55,053 nt of DNA from JBDIBB01 sp039812685 (GCA_039812685.1 JBDIBB010000007.1:1-55053), one strand, 5' to 3'. Positions 26,813-35,934 are shown, counted from the first letter of the stretch. Notes: generated by a model not told the origin, from the sequence alone. Made by a program: numbers and translations.

Positions 26813-27634
26813 CTACACGCCAGGACGCGGCAGCGCGCGCTGCCCGCCCCACAGGGCCCGCACCACGGCCGAGGTGAGCTCGGTCCCGTAAATGCGCTCG
26901 GGCACCACGTTGGCCGGATCGCGCTCCGCCGCGTGGCGCCGCAGCTCGAGGTCGCGATGCGCCAGATCCGCGTAGTCCTGCCGCCTCACCGGTTCGGCAT
27001 CGTCGGCCCACGCGAGCCACCGATCGAAGAACCGCATCGCGTTCGACCGGATGAGCTCCACCAGCCCCTCCGCGCCGGGCCGGGCGATGAAGCAGAGCGC
27101 CACCGGCGACATCAGGGCGCGCACGTAGGTGCTCTGGCTGATGAAGGGCTGCAGCCGGGCGTCGTCCATCAGGCCCAGGTACTGCTCGTTGGCCTGATCG
27201 AAATAGTGATCCATGTACCCCGGGGTGGTGAGGAAGTGCACCCGGGGGAAGTAGTCCATGTAGAAGAACACCGCCGGGTAGGTCCCGAACTGGAACATCA
27301 GGTGCGGCACGCGGGTCTGCGGCCCCAGCCACACGTTGATGTTGAGGTTGCAGAAGCTCTTCGCGGGATTCCCCACCCGACCGTACACGGCCCAGTCGAC
27401 CTCGGGGCCACTCCAGGCGGCCAGCGTCCCGCTGGCGGATCCGTCGGGCGAGGTGTAGGGCTGGAAACGCTCGGTCGAGGCGTCGGGCACGAGCGAGAAG
27501 CGGCCGCGCAGGCGCCCCCAGAGTTCGTCCTGGATCGCGCACAGCTGCTGGTAGATGGCGGTGTTGTCGACGTTCGGACGCTCGTCGACCAGCTGGCTGA
27601 CGGACTTCAGGTTGTCACCGGTCGTACTGGGCAT
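26813..27634 (-). CDS. Red chlorophyll catabolite reductase-like protein (bilin reductase superfamily)
   Basis: 273-aa protein. The middle region resembles plant red chlorophyll catabolite reductase, a member of the ferredoxin-dependent bilin reductases: LMFQFGTYPAVFFYMDYFPRVHFLT, YMDHYFDQANEQYL, QPFISQSTYVRALMSPVALCF. This is a recognition by pattern, not a search. RCCR opens a linear tetrapyrrole; a heme- or chlorophyll-derived substrate would be guessed for a bacterium. Start at the ATG 27634 with GGAGG 9 nt upstream and a TATACT (27753-27758) about 115 nt before. It lies upstream of the flavin reductase gene on the same strand, a possible electron-supply link. Confidence 0.6.
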   Translation of the reverse strand: MPSTTGDNLKSVSQLVDERPNVDNTAIYQQLCAIQDELWGRLRGRFSLVPDASTERFQPYTSPDGSASGTLAAWSGPEVDWAVYGRVGNPAKSFCNLNINVWLGPQTRVPHLMFQFGTYPAVFFYMDYFPRVHFLTTPGYMDHYFDQANEQYLGLMDDARLQPFISQSTYVRALMSPVALCFIARPGAEGLVELIRSNAMRFFDRWLAWADDAEPVRRQDYADLAHRDLELRRHAAERDPANVVPERIYGTELTSAVVRALWGGQRALPRPGV

Positions 27635-27752
27635 GGTGTCGACCTCCGATGGCCGGGGCGAAAAGTGGAACGACGAAGGATGGCGGAGGAGCCCGCAACT
27701 CGACGGCCGCCCGCTGGAAACGGGCGCAATCCGGACCTCGGGGGCAGGGCCG

Positions 27753-27758
27753 AGTATA
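27753..27758 (-). promoter_or_regulatory. Candidate -10 for the RCCR-like gene
   Basis: TATACT on the minus strand, leaving a leader of roughly 110 nt with GGAGG before the ATG at 27634. It shares the 167-bp intergenic region with the maltokinase promoter. Confidence 0.5.
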
Positions 27759-27789
27759 GCGCAAGGTCGTCGCTGGCGGAGGTGGTGAC

Positions 27790-27795
27790 TACAAT
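27790..27795 (+). promoter_or_regulatory. Candidate -10 (leaderless) for maltokinase
   Basis: TACAAT ending 6 nt before the ATG at 27802; no ribosome binding site fits between them. Confidence 0.5.
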
Positions 27796-27801
27796 GCGGC
27801 G

Positions 27802-29385
27802 ATGGGTCCCGTCATCCACGTCTCGACGCCATGGCCGGCCCTTCTCACCAGCGGGACGAGCGAACGCCCCCTGCGAGAGGCGATCGTCGCCTACCTCTGC
27901 GCTCAACGCTGGTTTCCCGCCAGAACGCGCCGCCTGGCGAGGGTGACGCTGGAGCACCGGCTGCCGCTCGATCCACGGACGGTCCTGCTGATCGTCGCCG
28001 CCGACTACCAACACGGCGATCGCGACCGCTTCGCCATGCCGTTGGCCCTGGCCACCGGCGACGCCGCCGCCCGTGTCGCCCGCGAGACGCCGGCCCGCAT
28101 CGTCGCCGAGGTGCGCGGCGCGGCTGCCGGTCTGCTGCACGACGACATGGCGGAGGGCCTCGGCGCGGCCCTGCTCGATTTCGTCGCCGCGCGCGCGACG
28201 CTGCCCACCACCCACGGCACCCTCCTGGGCGAACCCGCGGAGGCGTTCGCCACACTGCGTGGCGAGGCAGCCGTCCTGACCGCACGGAGAATCACCGCGG
28301 AGCAGAGCAACACCTCGGTGATCCTCGGCGAGCGCCTCATCCTGAAGTTGATCCGGAGGCTCGAGCCGGGGTTGAACCCCGACTACGAGATCGGCCGCCA
28401 CCTCACCGGCGTCGTGCGCTTCCCCGGCGTGCCGGCGCTCGCCGGCGCGCTTCTGTGGCGGGAGCCCGACACCGAACCGGTCGTCATGGCCATCGTGCAG
28501 GCCTTCGTGCCGGGCGCCGTCGGACTGCGGGAACGGCTCGTCGGCGAGATATCGACCTCCCTGCATCACCTGGCTCGCCAGGACGCGGCGCCACCGTTCG
28601 GAGACAGCCTGCGGGCGACCGCCGCCGCGGCCGCCGGCCAGGCTCACGCCCTCGGCCGCCGTACGGCGGCGCTGCACCTCGCGCTGGCCGATGCGCGAGG
28701 CGACGCGGCGTTCACTCCGGAAGCAGCGGGGCCGGGTGAACTGCGCGCGATTGCCGCGGCGATGCGGGCGCAGGCCGCCGGCGCGCTGGACGTGCTCGCC
28801 TCGCAGGCCGCGGTGCTGCCGCGATCGGCCCGGATGCTGACGACGCCAATCCTGGAGGGACGCGAGGCCCTGCTGGCCGTCGTCGATCGCCTGGCCGGCG
28901 TCACTGCCGGCCTCGCACGCATCCGCGTCCACGGCGATTACCAGCTCGACCAGGTGCTGCAGGCCGGCGACGCCTTCGTCGTGATCGACTTCGAGGGCGA
29001 GCCGCTGCGGCCCCTGAACGAACGGCGATCGAAGACCCTGGCCTTGAAAGACGTGGCGGGCATGCTGCGTTCCTACAGCTACGCTGCCTACGCCGGCCTG
29101 TTCGAGGCCGCCGGCGACGACGAGGCGCTCGCCGGGCGGCTCGACCGGGCGGCGCGGTGGTGGGAGGCCACCCTGGGAACGGCGTTCGTGGGCGGCTACC
29201 GTGCGGCGGCGGGGGCGGCGCCCTTCGTCCCAGCCGGCGATGCCGATTTCCGCACCGTGCTCGACGCGTTCCTCGTCGAGAAGGCGGCGTACGAACTGCG
29301 TTACGAGCTGGGCCACCGGCCCGCGTGGCTGCGCATCCCGCTGCGCGGGATGATCGGAATCCTCGAGCGGACGGCCGGGGACTGA
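27802..29385 (+). CDS. mak: Maltokinase (ATP:maltose 1-phosphotransferase), free-standing
   Basis: Phosphorylates maltose to maltose-1-phosphate, the GlgE donor. 527 aa. An N-terminal cap-like domain (LREAIVAYLCAQRWFPAR) is followed by an aminoglycoside-phosphotransferase-like kinase fold: ITAEQSNTSVILGERLILKLIRR (Lys), the catalytic loop IRVHGDYQLDQVL (near residue 377) and the metal-binding VIDFEGEP (near residue 395). RSKTLALKDVAGMLRSYSYAA follows, a segment typical of the family. In many bacteria this kinase is fused to TreS; here it is separate and treS is 21 kb away. It may be leaderless. Confidence 0.9.
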   Translation: MGPVIHVSTPWPALLTSGTSERPLREAIVAYLCAQRWFPARTRRLARVTLEHRLPLDPRTVLLIVAADYQHGDRDRFAMPLALATGDAAARVARETPARIVAEVRGAAAGLLHDDMAEGLGAALLDFVAARATLPTTHGTLLGEPAEAFATLRGEAAVLTARRITAEQSNTSVILGERLILKLIRRLEPGLNPDYEIGRHLTGVVRFPGVPALAGALLWREPDTEPVVMAIVQAFVPGAVGLRERLVGEISTSLHHLARQDAAPPFGDSLRATAAAAAGQAHALGRRTAALHLALADARGDAAFTPEAAGPGELRAIAAAMRAQAAGALDVLASQAAVLPRSARMLTTPILEGREALLAVVDRLAGVTAGLARIRVHGDYQLDQVLQAGDAFVVIDFEGEPLRPLNERRSKTLALKDVAGMLRSYSYAAYAGLFEAAGDDEALAGRLDRAARWWEATLGTAFVGGYRAAAGAAPFVPAGDADFRTVLDAFLVEKAAYELRYELGHRPAWLRIPLRGMIGILERTAGD

Positions 29386-29455
29386 ACGGGCCTCCGGATG
29401 GGTCGCGCCACCGGCCCTGGACGCCGGACGCCGCGCGCCGGAATCCCGGGCCCGC

Positions 29456-30493
29456 CTACCCCCAGCGCACGAGCGCCGCGCCCGCGGTGAAGCCCGCGCC
29501 AACCGAGGCGAGCAGGACCATGTGGCCCGGCTTCAGCCGCCCATCGGCGACCGCCTCGTCGAGGGCCAGCGGGATCGTGGCGGCGGTCGTGTTGCCGTAG
29601 CGCTCGATGTTGATCACCACCCTGGCGGGATCCAGGCCCAGCTTGTCGGCGGTCGACGTGATGATGCGCCGGTTGGCCTGGTGGGAGACGAACAGGTCCA
29701 CGTCGCCGGGGCCGAGCCCGTTGCGTGCGAGCACGCGCCGGCACACGTCCTCCATCTTGCGCACCGCGAACTTGAACACGGCCTGCCCGTCCTGCTTCAC
29801 GTAGTGCAGTCGCCGGTCCACCGTCTCCCGGCTGGCGGGCATGCGGCTGCCGCCGGCGGGCATCTGCAGCGCCGCGCCGCCGCTGCCATCGATCTCGTTC
29901 ACGAAATCGACGATGCCCGGGCCCTCGCCCTCCTCGGCCGTGAGCACCACGGCGCCAGCCCCGTCGCCGAAGAGCACGCAGGTCGCGCGATCGGTGTAGT
30001 CGATGATGCTCGACATCACGTCGGCGCCGACGACCAGGGCGTTCTTCTGCGCGCCTGAGACGATGAGGCGCGACGCCGTCGTGAGCGCGTAGACGAACCC
30101 CGAGCAGGCCGCCAGCAGGTCGAAGCCCCATGCGCCGGCGGCGCCGATCCTGTGCTGCAGCACGCACGCCGTGCAGGGGAAGATCGTGTCGGGCGTGGTC
30201 GTGCCGACGATGATCAGCTCGATGTCGGCGGGCTGGAGCCCCGCGCGCCGGATCGCCTCGATCGCGGCTTCCGCCGCCAGGTCGCTCGTCGCCACGCCAG
30301 GGTCGACGACGTGGCGCTCGCGGATGCCGGTGCGCTGGAGGATCCACTCGTCGGTGGTGTCCACCATCTTCTCGAGGTCGCCGTTGGTCAACAGGCGTGG
30401 GGGCACGTAGGTCGCCAGCGACGCGATGCGCGCGCGCCGGCCGGGCTGGCCGGCGACGTGAGCCCGGGTCGCGGCAGACGGTCCACTCACCAC
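29456..30493 (-). CDS. fabH: 3-oxoacyl-[acyl-carrier-protein] synthase III
   Basis: Starts fatty-acid synthesis by condensing acyl-CoA with malonyl-ACP. 345 aa from the GTG at 30493 (a second GTG is adjacent), which overlaps the ruvB stop by 7 nt. Catalytic triad: Cys130 in LLAACSGFVYAL, His271 in FVSHQANRRI, Asn301 in NIERYGNTTAATIP. LFGDGAGAVVL is also present. The first ~20 residues are unlike the family, so the true start may be internal near IASLATYVPP. No other fab genes are near. Confidence 0.94.
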   Translation of the reverse strand: MVSGPSAATRAHVAGQPGRRARIASLATYVPPRLLTNGDLEKMVDTTDEWILQRTGIRERHVVDPGVATSDLAAEAAIEAIRRAGLQPADIELIIVGTTTPDTIFPCTACVLQHRIGAAGAWGFDLLAACSGFVYALTTASRLIVSGAQKNALVVGADVMSSIIDYTDRATCVLFGDGAGAVVLTAEEGEGPGIVDFVNEIDGSGGAALQMPAGGSRMPASRETVDRRLHYVKQDGQAVFKFAVRKMEDVCRRVLARNGLGPGDVDLFVSHQANRRIITSTADKLGLDPARVVINIERYGNTTAATIPLALDEAVADGRLKPGHMVLLASVGAGFTAGAALVRWG

Positions 30494-31503
30494 AGCTTCT
30501 GGTCCTTTCCCTGGGAATCGAGGCCGAAGAACGCATAGGCCCGCGGCGTCGCCACGCGGCCGCGCGGCGTGCGGTCGAGGAAGCCGATCTGCATGAGGAA
30601 CGGCTCGTAGATGTCCTCGATCGCGTCCTTCTCCTCGCTGATGGCGGCCGCCAGCGTGTTCAGGCCCACCGGCCCGCCGCCGAACTTGTCGATGATCGCG
30701 CGCAGCAGCCGGCGATCCACCTCGTCGAACCCGTGCTCGTCCACCTCGAGCAGCGCCAGCGCGCGGTGCGCCACCTCGCAGGTGATGCGCCCCTCGGCCC
30801 GCACCTGCGCATAGTCGCGCACGCGGCGCAGCAACCGGTTCGCGATGCGGGGGGTGCCGCGGCTGCGGCGGGCGATCTCCATCGACGCCTCGCGCTCGAT
30901 GGGCACGCCGAGAATCCGCGCCGACCGCTCCACGATCTCCCTCATGTCCGCCTCCCCGTAGAAGTCGAGGCGGTGGACGATGCCGAAGCGGCTGCGCAGC
31001 GGCGAGGTCAGCAGTCCCGTGCGCGTGGTGGCCCCCACCAGCGTGAACGGCTGCAGCGGCACCTTCACCGAACGGGCGCCGGGGCCCTGTCCGATGACGA
31101 TGTCGAGTTCGAAATCCTCCAGCGCCGGGTAGAGAATCTCCTCGATCGCCGGCGCCATCCGGTGGATCTCGTCGATGAACAGCACCTCGCGCTCCTGCAG
31201 GTTCGTCAGGATGGCCGCGAGGTCGCCGGGTTTCTCGAGCACCGGCCCGGCGGTGGCACGCACGGCGACGCCGAGCTCGTTGCCGATCACCAGTGCGAGC
31301 GTGGTCTTGCCCAGGCCGGGCGGACCGTAGAGGAGCACGTGGTCGAGCGCCTCGCGCCGCTGTCGCGCCGCCGCGATCGACACCGAGAGGTTCTCGCGCA
31401 CGCGGTCCTGCCCGATGTACTCATCGAGCGAGCGCGGGCGCAGGCCGGCTTCGTACTGGAGTTCCTCGGCCTCCCGCGCGGCGTCCACCAGCCGATCGTC
31501 CAT
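30487..31503 (-). CDS. ruvB: Holliday junction branch migration helicase RuvB
   Basis: Hexameric AAA+ motor that drives branch migration with RuvA. 338 aa. It has LRPRSLDEYIGQ at the N-terminus, Walker A YGPPGLGKTTLA (60-67), Walker B VLFIDEIHRM, and sensor region GATTRTGLLTSPLRSRFG. The C-terminal winged helix has KFGGGPVGLNTLAAAISEE and FLDRTPRGRVAT. It follows ruvA by 19 nt and overlaps fabH, so the recombination and fatty-acid genes share a transcript. Confidence 0.98.
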   Translation of the reverse strand: MDDRLVDAAREAEELQYEAGLRPRSLDEYIGQDRVRENLSVSIAAARQRREALDHVLLYGPPGLGKTTLALVIGNELGVAVRATAGPVLEKPGDLAAILTNLQEREVLFIDEIHRMAPAIEEILYPALEDFELDIVIGQGPGARSVKVPLQPFTLVGATTRTGLLTSPLRSRFGIVHRLDFYGEADMREIVERSARILGVPIEREASMEIARRSRGTPRIANRLLRRVRDYAQVRAEGRITCEVAHRALALLEVDEHGFDEVDRRLLRAIIDKFGGGPVGLNTLAAAISEEKDAIEDIYEPFLMQIGFLDRTPRGRVATPRAYAFFGLDSQGKDQKLW

Positions 31504-31522
31504 CGCTCGAACCGTCCCCCGA

Positions 31523-32131
31523 TCACTTCGAGAGGCCGCGCAGCGCCTGCCGCAGCACGCGGTCGAAGGCGCGCGGCGCCGCCGGATCCTTCAGCACCGC
31601 CTCGATCGCACGCTCGGCGTGCGGCCGCGGATAGCCGAGATTCACGAGGGCCGACAGCACGTCGGTCCGCAGATCGGCGTCGGGATCGGCGCCCGGGGCC
31701 GGGGTCCCGCCGCTCTCCTCGGGCGGCGCGGCCGGCAGCTTGTCCTTCAGTTCGAGGACGATGCGCTCCGCGGTCTTCCGGCCGATGCCGGGAATGCGCG
31801 TGAGCCGCGCGACGTCGGCCGTGCGCACCGCGCGCGCGAGTTCGGACGGCTCGATGCCCGAGAGCACGGCGAGCGCGAGCCGGGGCCCGACACCGCCGAT
31901 CGCGATCAGCCGCTCGAAGAGCGACTGTTCCAGCATCGAACCGAAACCGTAGAGCGCGATCAGGTCCTCGCGCACGTGGGTGTGCACGCGCAGCGACACG
32001 TCGCTGCCGGGCTCGGCCATCTCGTAGAAGGTCGAGAGCGGCACCAGGACATCGTAGCCCACGCCGCCCACGTCGACGATGAGGCGGTTCGGGTGCTTTT
32101 CGACGAGGCGGCCACGAAGCAGGGCGATCAT
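31523..32131 (-). CDS. ruvA: Holliday junction DNA-binding protein RuvA
   Basis: Tetrameric junction binder that loads RuvB. 202 aa. Domain I begins MIALLRGRLVEKHPNRLIVDVGGVGYDV. Two helix-hairpin-helix motifs follow (GGVGPRLALAVLS, IPGIGRKTAERIVLEL), then a Glu/Pro/Gly linker and the C-terminal domain III (LVNLGYPRPHAERAIEAVLK). A TACGCT hexamer about 43 nt upstream is a candidate -10. The NTPase gene lies upstream. Confidence 0.97.
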   Translation of the reverse strand: MIALLRGRLVEKHPNRLIVDVGGVGYDVLVPLSTFYEMAEPGSDVSLRVHTHVREDLIALYGFGSMLEQSLFERLIAIGGVGPRLALAVLSGIEPSELARAVRTADVARLTRIPGIGRKTAERIVLELKDKLPAAPPEESGGTPAPGADPDADLRTDVLSALVNLGYPRPHAERAIEAVLKDPAAPRAFDRVLRQALRGLSK

Positions 32132-32173
32132 GCGGGGGCGCGTGCGGGCCGGACACCGGCGGCGAACCGGGGA

Positions 32174-32179
32174 AGCGTA
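32174..32179 (-). promoter_or_regulatory. Candidate -10 for ruvA-ruvB-fabH
   Basis: TACGCT on the minus strand, with about 42 nt from its 3' edge to the ruvA ATG. No strong -35. Confidence 0.35.
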
Positions 32180-32221
32180 TCACGCCCGTTGATCGGCGCC
32201 GCGACGGGCGGGCGCGCCGGA

Positions 32222-32761
32222 TCAGGCCCGGCGCGCCAGGCGGTCCACGACCGCGTCCACCGCAACCGATGCCCACTGCGCGCGTTCCGTGCCGCGCAGC
32301 CGCTGGTGGGCGATGCCGTGTTCGACGAGCAACTGGTCCACGAGCGCGTCGATGCCCGTCACGAACGCATCGTCGACGTCGCGCACGCCGTCGGGCGTCG
32401 CCAGACCGGTGATGGGCACCTTGAACAGCGCGTCGTAGCTGCGCATCCAGTAGACGACGAAGGCCTCGATCTCGGGCTGCCGGCCGCAGGCGCGGACCAG
32501 ATACGCGTAGTTGTCGAGGACGCTGCGGTCGCAGACGACGGCGTCGTGCTGGGCCGCCGACCGGATCTCCTCGGCGACCTGCGTCATCAGGATCCAGAGC
32601 TGGGCGTCGAGCGAGGTCTGCCGGTTGATGGGAAGCGGGGAGAGCCGCGCCACCTCCTTCACCATGTCGGCGTTGACACCGCGACGCTTCAGCGAGGCGA
32701 CCAGGTCGTAGCAGAGCGTGGTCTTGCCCACGCCGTGGGTACCGATGAAGGCGAGTTTCAT
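32222..32761 (-). CDS. P-loop NTPase, AAA_28-like
   Basis: 179-aa nucleotide-binding protein. Walker A IGTHGVGKTTLCYDL is at the N-terminus, with VCDRSVLDNYAYLV in the position of a Walker B/lid region. The fold resembles nucleotide or NAD-kinase-type P-loop proteins (AAA_28). Function unknown. It lies between ruvC and ruvA, about 90 and 110 nt from its neighbours, with a TACTCT hexamer (32822-32827) upstream, so it may be transcribed separately. Confidence 0.65.
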   Translation of the reverse strand: MKLAFIGTHGVGKTTLCYDLVASLKRRGVNADMVKEVARLSPLPINRQTSLDAQLWILMTQVAEEIRSAAQHDAVVCDRSVLDNYAYLVRACGRQPEIEAFVVYWMRSYDALFKVPITGLATPDGVRDVDDAFVTGIDALVDQLLVEHGIAHQRLRGTERAQWASVAVDAVVDRLARRA

Positions 32762-32870
32762 GTCGAGGCGCCGCACGTCCGCGCCAGCGCCCTCGAAGGG
32801 AAAGGCCGGGGACGGCCCATAGAGTAGCGTCACCCGGCCGCTGTGGGAAGCGCGCGCCGGACGGGCGTCC

Positions 32871-33422
32871 CTACGGCCGCCACTGGCGCCAGGATACCGG
32901 CTCGCGCCGGCCCGCGCCGGCGGGTCTGGCCTCGGCCGCGGCACGCGCGATCGGACCAAGACGATGCAGGTGGCACACGGCGATGGCCAGCGCGTCGGCG
33001 GCATCGTGCGGCGTCGGCACCCGGTCGAGCCCCAGCAGCAGCTTGACCATCTGCTGCACCTGCGCCTTCGCGGCGCGGCCGTAGCCCACCACCGCCTGCT
33101 TCACCTCGGCGGGCGTGTACTCGACGATCGGCACCTCGGTCTCGACCGCCGCCAGCAGCGCCACGCCACGCGCCTGCCCGAGCAGCAGCGCACTGCGGGC
33201 GTTCGCGGCGTGAAACACGTTCTCCACGACGATGATGTCGGGCGAGGCCTCGCGCAACAGGCGCGCGAGGCCACGGTGGATGTCGCGCAGCCGCTGATGG
33301 AACGGCGCGCCCGGCGGCATCGCGAGCGCACCGCAGGAGACCAGCCGGTGACGGCTGCCGTCGGAGTCGACACACCCGTAGCCGGTGCGCGTGGAACCGG
33401 GGTCGATCCCGAAAACTCTCAC
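32871..33422 (-). CDS. ruvC: Crossover junction endodeoxyribonuclease RuvC
   Basis: Resolves Holliday junctions by symmetric cleavage. 183 aa. Acidic active-site residues are in FGIDPGSTRTGYG (Asp7), VVENVFHAANA (Glu), and DAADALAIAVCHLH (Asp), with KQAVVGYGRAAKAQVQQMV between. The C-terminus is Ala/Arg-rich and slightly extended. Its ATG overlaps the yebC stop (ATGA), the common yebC-ruvC pairing. Confidence 0.96.
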   Translation of the reverse strand: MRVFGIDPGSTRTGYGCVDSDGSRHRLVSCGALAMPPGAPFHQRLRDIHRGLARLLREASPDIIVVENVFHAANARSALLLGQARGVALLAAVETEVPIVEYTPAEVKQAVVGYGRAAKAQVQQMVKLLLGLDRVPTPHDAADALAIAVCHLHRLGPIARAAAEARPAGAGRREPVSWRQWRP

Positions 33423-34168
33423 GCGAGGCTGGCCTCGATCTCCTTCTCCTCGATGTCGAAGTTCGACCAGACGTTCTGCACGTCGTCGTGGTCGTCGAGG
33501 ACGTCCATCAGCTTCACCATCTGGGTGGCGGTCCTGCCCTCGAGCTTCACGTAGTTCTGCGGCAGCATCGCGATTTCGGCCGAGTCGGGCTCGATGCCGC
33601 CGCCCTTGATCGCATCGAGCACAGCCTGGAAGCTCTCCGGCGGACAGAGCACTTCCCAGTTCTCGCCGTCCTCGCGCAGGTCGTCGGCGCCGGCGTCCAG
33701 CGCCAGCGACATCAGCGCGTCCTCTTCGACACGGTCCCTGGCCACGATGATGTAACCCTTGCGGTCGAACATCCAGGCCACCGAGTTCGTGGCGCCGAGG
33801 TTGCCCCCGTGCTTCTCGAGGAGGTGGCGGAGTTCGCCCACCGTGCGGTTCTTGTTGTCGGTGACCGCCGCGATGAGCAGCGCCGCGCCGCCCGGGCCAT
33901 AGCCCTCGTAGAGGAACTCCTCGTAATGGACCCCTTCCTCCTCGCCGGTGCCGCGCCGGATGGCCCGCCTGATGTTGTCGGCCGGCATGTTGGCGGCCTG
34001 CGCCTTGAGCACCACGGTGCGCAGGCGGGGGTTGGAGTCGACCTCACCGCCGCCCTGGCGCGCGGCGATGGTCATCTCCTTGATGAGGCGAGTGAAGATC
34101 CGGCCGCGCTTGGCGTCGGCGGCGCCCTTCTTGTGCTTGATCGTGTGCCACTTGGAATGGCCGGACAT
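33419..34168 (-). CDS. yebC: YebC/PmpR-family probable transcriptional regulator or translation factor
   Basis: Conserved YebC/PmpR family, linked to transcription and translation of some polyproline messages. 249 aa. It begins MSGHSKWHTIKHKKGAADAKRGRIFTRLIKEM and has the family blocks NMPADNIRRAIRRG, YEGYGPGGAALLI, GNLGATNSVAWMF and the C-terminal MVKLMDVLDDHDDVQNVWSNFD. It is preceded by a leader with GGAGAGGAGG and a TACACT -10 candidate at 34209-34214. It overlaps ruvC by 4 nt. Confidence 0.95.
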   Translation of the reverse strand: MSGHSKWHTIKHKKGAADAKRGRIFTRLIKEMTIAARQGGGEVDSNPRLRTVVLKAQAANMPADNIRRAIRRGTGEEEGVHYEEFLYEGYGPGGAALLIAAVTDNKNRTVGELRHLLEKHGGNLGATNSVAWMFDRKGYIIVARDRVEEDALMSLALDAGADDLREDGENWEVLCPPESFQAVLDAIKGGGIEPDSAEIAMLPQNYVKLEGRTATQMVKLMDVLDDHDDVQNVWSNFDIEEKEIEASLA

Positions 34169-34208
34169 GGAACCCCCGGTCGGAGAGGAGGCGAGAAAGC
34201 GACCATGT

Positions 34209-34214
34209 AGTGTA
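34209..34214 (-). promoter_or_regulatory. Candidate -10 for yebC-ruvC
   Basis: TACACT on the minus strand; about 40 nt of leader with a purine-rich ribosome binding site precede the yebC ATG at 34168. Confidence 0.45.
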
Positions 34215-34261
34215 GCAGAACCCGGAACCGGCCCTGTCGGCGTCAGGGCACCGTCAGCCCG

Positions 34262-35077
34262 TCAGCCGCCCGCCTTCCGCGCCAGCACGATCCAGGTCTC
34301 GGCCCGCTCGTCCCACGGCCGGCCATCGTAGCCGCCGAGCACGGCCTCCACCTCGAATCCCGCGCGCTCGATCCGCCGGATGGTCGTCTTGACCGGCAGC
34401 GTGCGAAACCGCACGCTGAAACGATGAACCTCCCGCGCTGCCCCCCAGCCCTCCACGTACTCGTGATCGAAGATCGTCAGACGGCGCGCGGGATCCTGCC
34501 GGACCGATTCGATGAGGGTCACGGGCGTGCCGGAGCGGCCGCGGCGCCCCGACAGCGTGACGCGCCGCTCGTATTCCCGCCAGCGCGGCACGTCCGGCAC
34601 CAGATCGACGCCGAGCCAGCCGCCGTCCGGCAGCACGCGCGCCACCGACGCGAGCGTCGCGGCCAGGTCACGATCACTCAGGAGTGACTGGAGGACGCCG
34701 TAAGGCGCGAGCACCACCGGGAAGGCGCCGGGCACGAAGGGCAACGCACGGATGTCGCCGCGCACCAGCGTCGCGCGGTGCGCGACGCGCAGGCGGCGGA
34801 GGCGGCGGCGCGCGAAGGCCAGCATGGTCGCCGACCGGTCCACGCTGACGATGGGGATCCCGGCCCGCGCCAGCGGGACGGTGACGCGTCCGGTCCCGCC
34901 ACCGAGTTCGAGAACGCCCCCCCCGCGCTGGAGCGCGAACCGCTCCCAGAACCGCACGTCACGACGGCCCGCCGTGCGCGCGTTCTCCCAGTCGTAGAAC
35001 CTGGCGTACTGGTCCCAGCCGTGCCACCCCTCGGCCGTCGTGCCGCGGGAACGTGATGAGCCACTTCGAACAGGCAT
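34262..35077 (-). CDS. Class I SAM-dependent methyltransferase
   Basis: 271-aa protein with the Rossmann motif I GVLELGGGTGRVTVPLA, motif II IVSVDRSATML, a middle acidic LVRGDIRALPFVPGAF and a post-motif LAPYGVLQSLLSD. This is the usual small-molecule or protein methyltransferase core. The substrate cannot be told. It follows the membrane protein gene by about 33 nt on the same strand. The N-terminal ~20 residues are charged and unlike the family. Confidence 0.8.
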   Translation of the reverse strand: MPVRSGSSRSRGTTAEGWHGWDQYARFYDWENARTAGRRDVRFWERFALQRGGGVLELGGGTGRVTVPLARAGIPIVSVDRSATMLAFARRRLRRLRVAHRATLVRGDIRALPFVPGAFPVVLAPYGVLQSLLSDRDLAATLASVARVLPDGGWLGVDLVPDVPRWREYERRVTLSGRRGRSGTPVTLIESVRQDPARRLTIFDHEYVEGWGAAREVHRFSVRFRTLPVKTTIRRIERAGFEVEAVLGGYDGRPWDERAETWIVLARKAGG

Positions 35078-35110
35078 CGGGTTGCCCCCGTGAACGTCTC
35101 CGCGTCACGC

Positions 35111-35869
35111 TCAATCGGAAATGGCCCACTCACCCGGCACGATGGGCCGGGTGCGCGGCAGGCGCCCGCGGAAGGCGAGCCAGCCCATGCCGGCCAGCAC
35201 GCCGGAAAACGCGGCGAGCTTGACCCCATCGCCCGCACGGCCACGCGGCAGGATCCACCACAGGGCCCACAACACCGGTTGCGCGACGGCCACGGCCCAC
35301 ACGGTGCCGTAGAAGTGGCGGCGCTCGTGTCCCTCGCCCTGCGTCGACGGCCTGCAGCGGGGCAGCCAGCCCGCGGCGCCCAGCGTCCACACCGCCAGCA
35401 CGATCGGGAAATAGCCCCACCAATACAACTGTTTCAGATACCATCCCCCCGTCACCAGGGCCGCCAGCAGGCCGGTCACATTGAGCACGGCGAAGGCGAT
35501 CGCCTCGCTCCAGGCCACCGTGTAGCACACACGGCGGTACAGCGGGTTGGGGCGGTCTTCGGTGAACCGGAGGATGTAGGGCCGTGGTTCGACGCCGGGC
35601 AGCCGCCCCCGCAGTCCGGCGATCGCCGTGGCCACGAGCACCACCCCGAGCCACGCCACCAGGCGCCGATCGAACCCGCGTTCGAAGAGGTCGAAGGTGA
35701 GCGGCCCCGGGACGATGAAGAAGACGAAGATCCAGATCGGCCAGTGCAGGAATCGGTAGTAGAGTTTGTTGCGCGCGCGAAACCTGCGCTCACTCGCGTA
35801 TTCGACAGGTATGGTGCTCACGAACGCTGTCCTGCCCTGCGGGTCGTCCGCGGGCCTGAAACGGGTCAT
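35111..35869 (-). CDS. Integral membrane protein of unknown function
   Basis: 252 aa from the ATG at 35869. I see about five to six hydrophobic segments (WPIWIFVFFIVPGPLTF, LGVVLVATAIAG, AIAFAVLNVTGLLAALV, YFPIVLAVWTLGAAG, GTVWAVAVAQPVLWALWW, AAFSGVLAGMGWLAF). No known family or catalytic motif is recognised. It is divergent from the DODA-like gene and upstream of the methyltransferase. Confidence 0.65.
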   Translation of the reverse strand: MTRFRPADDPQGRTAFVSTIPVEYASERRFRARNKLYYRFLHWPIWIFVFFIVPGPLTFDLFERGFDRRLVAWLGVVLVATAIAGLRGRLPGVEPRPYILRFTEDRPNPLYRRVCYTVAWSEAIAFAVLNVTGLLAALVTGGWYLKQLYWWGYFPIVLAVWTLGAAGWLPRCRPSTQGEGHERRHFYGTVWAVAVAQPVLWALWWILPRGRAGDGVKLAAFSGVLAGMGWLAFRGRLPRTRPIVPGEWAISD

Positions 35870-35934
35870 TCTGACAAACCCGGGCGACCGTTGTCGACGC
35901 CATCCCGGGCAGCGATCGGTGGGGGCACGCTGAC

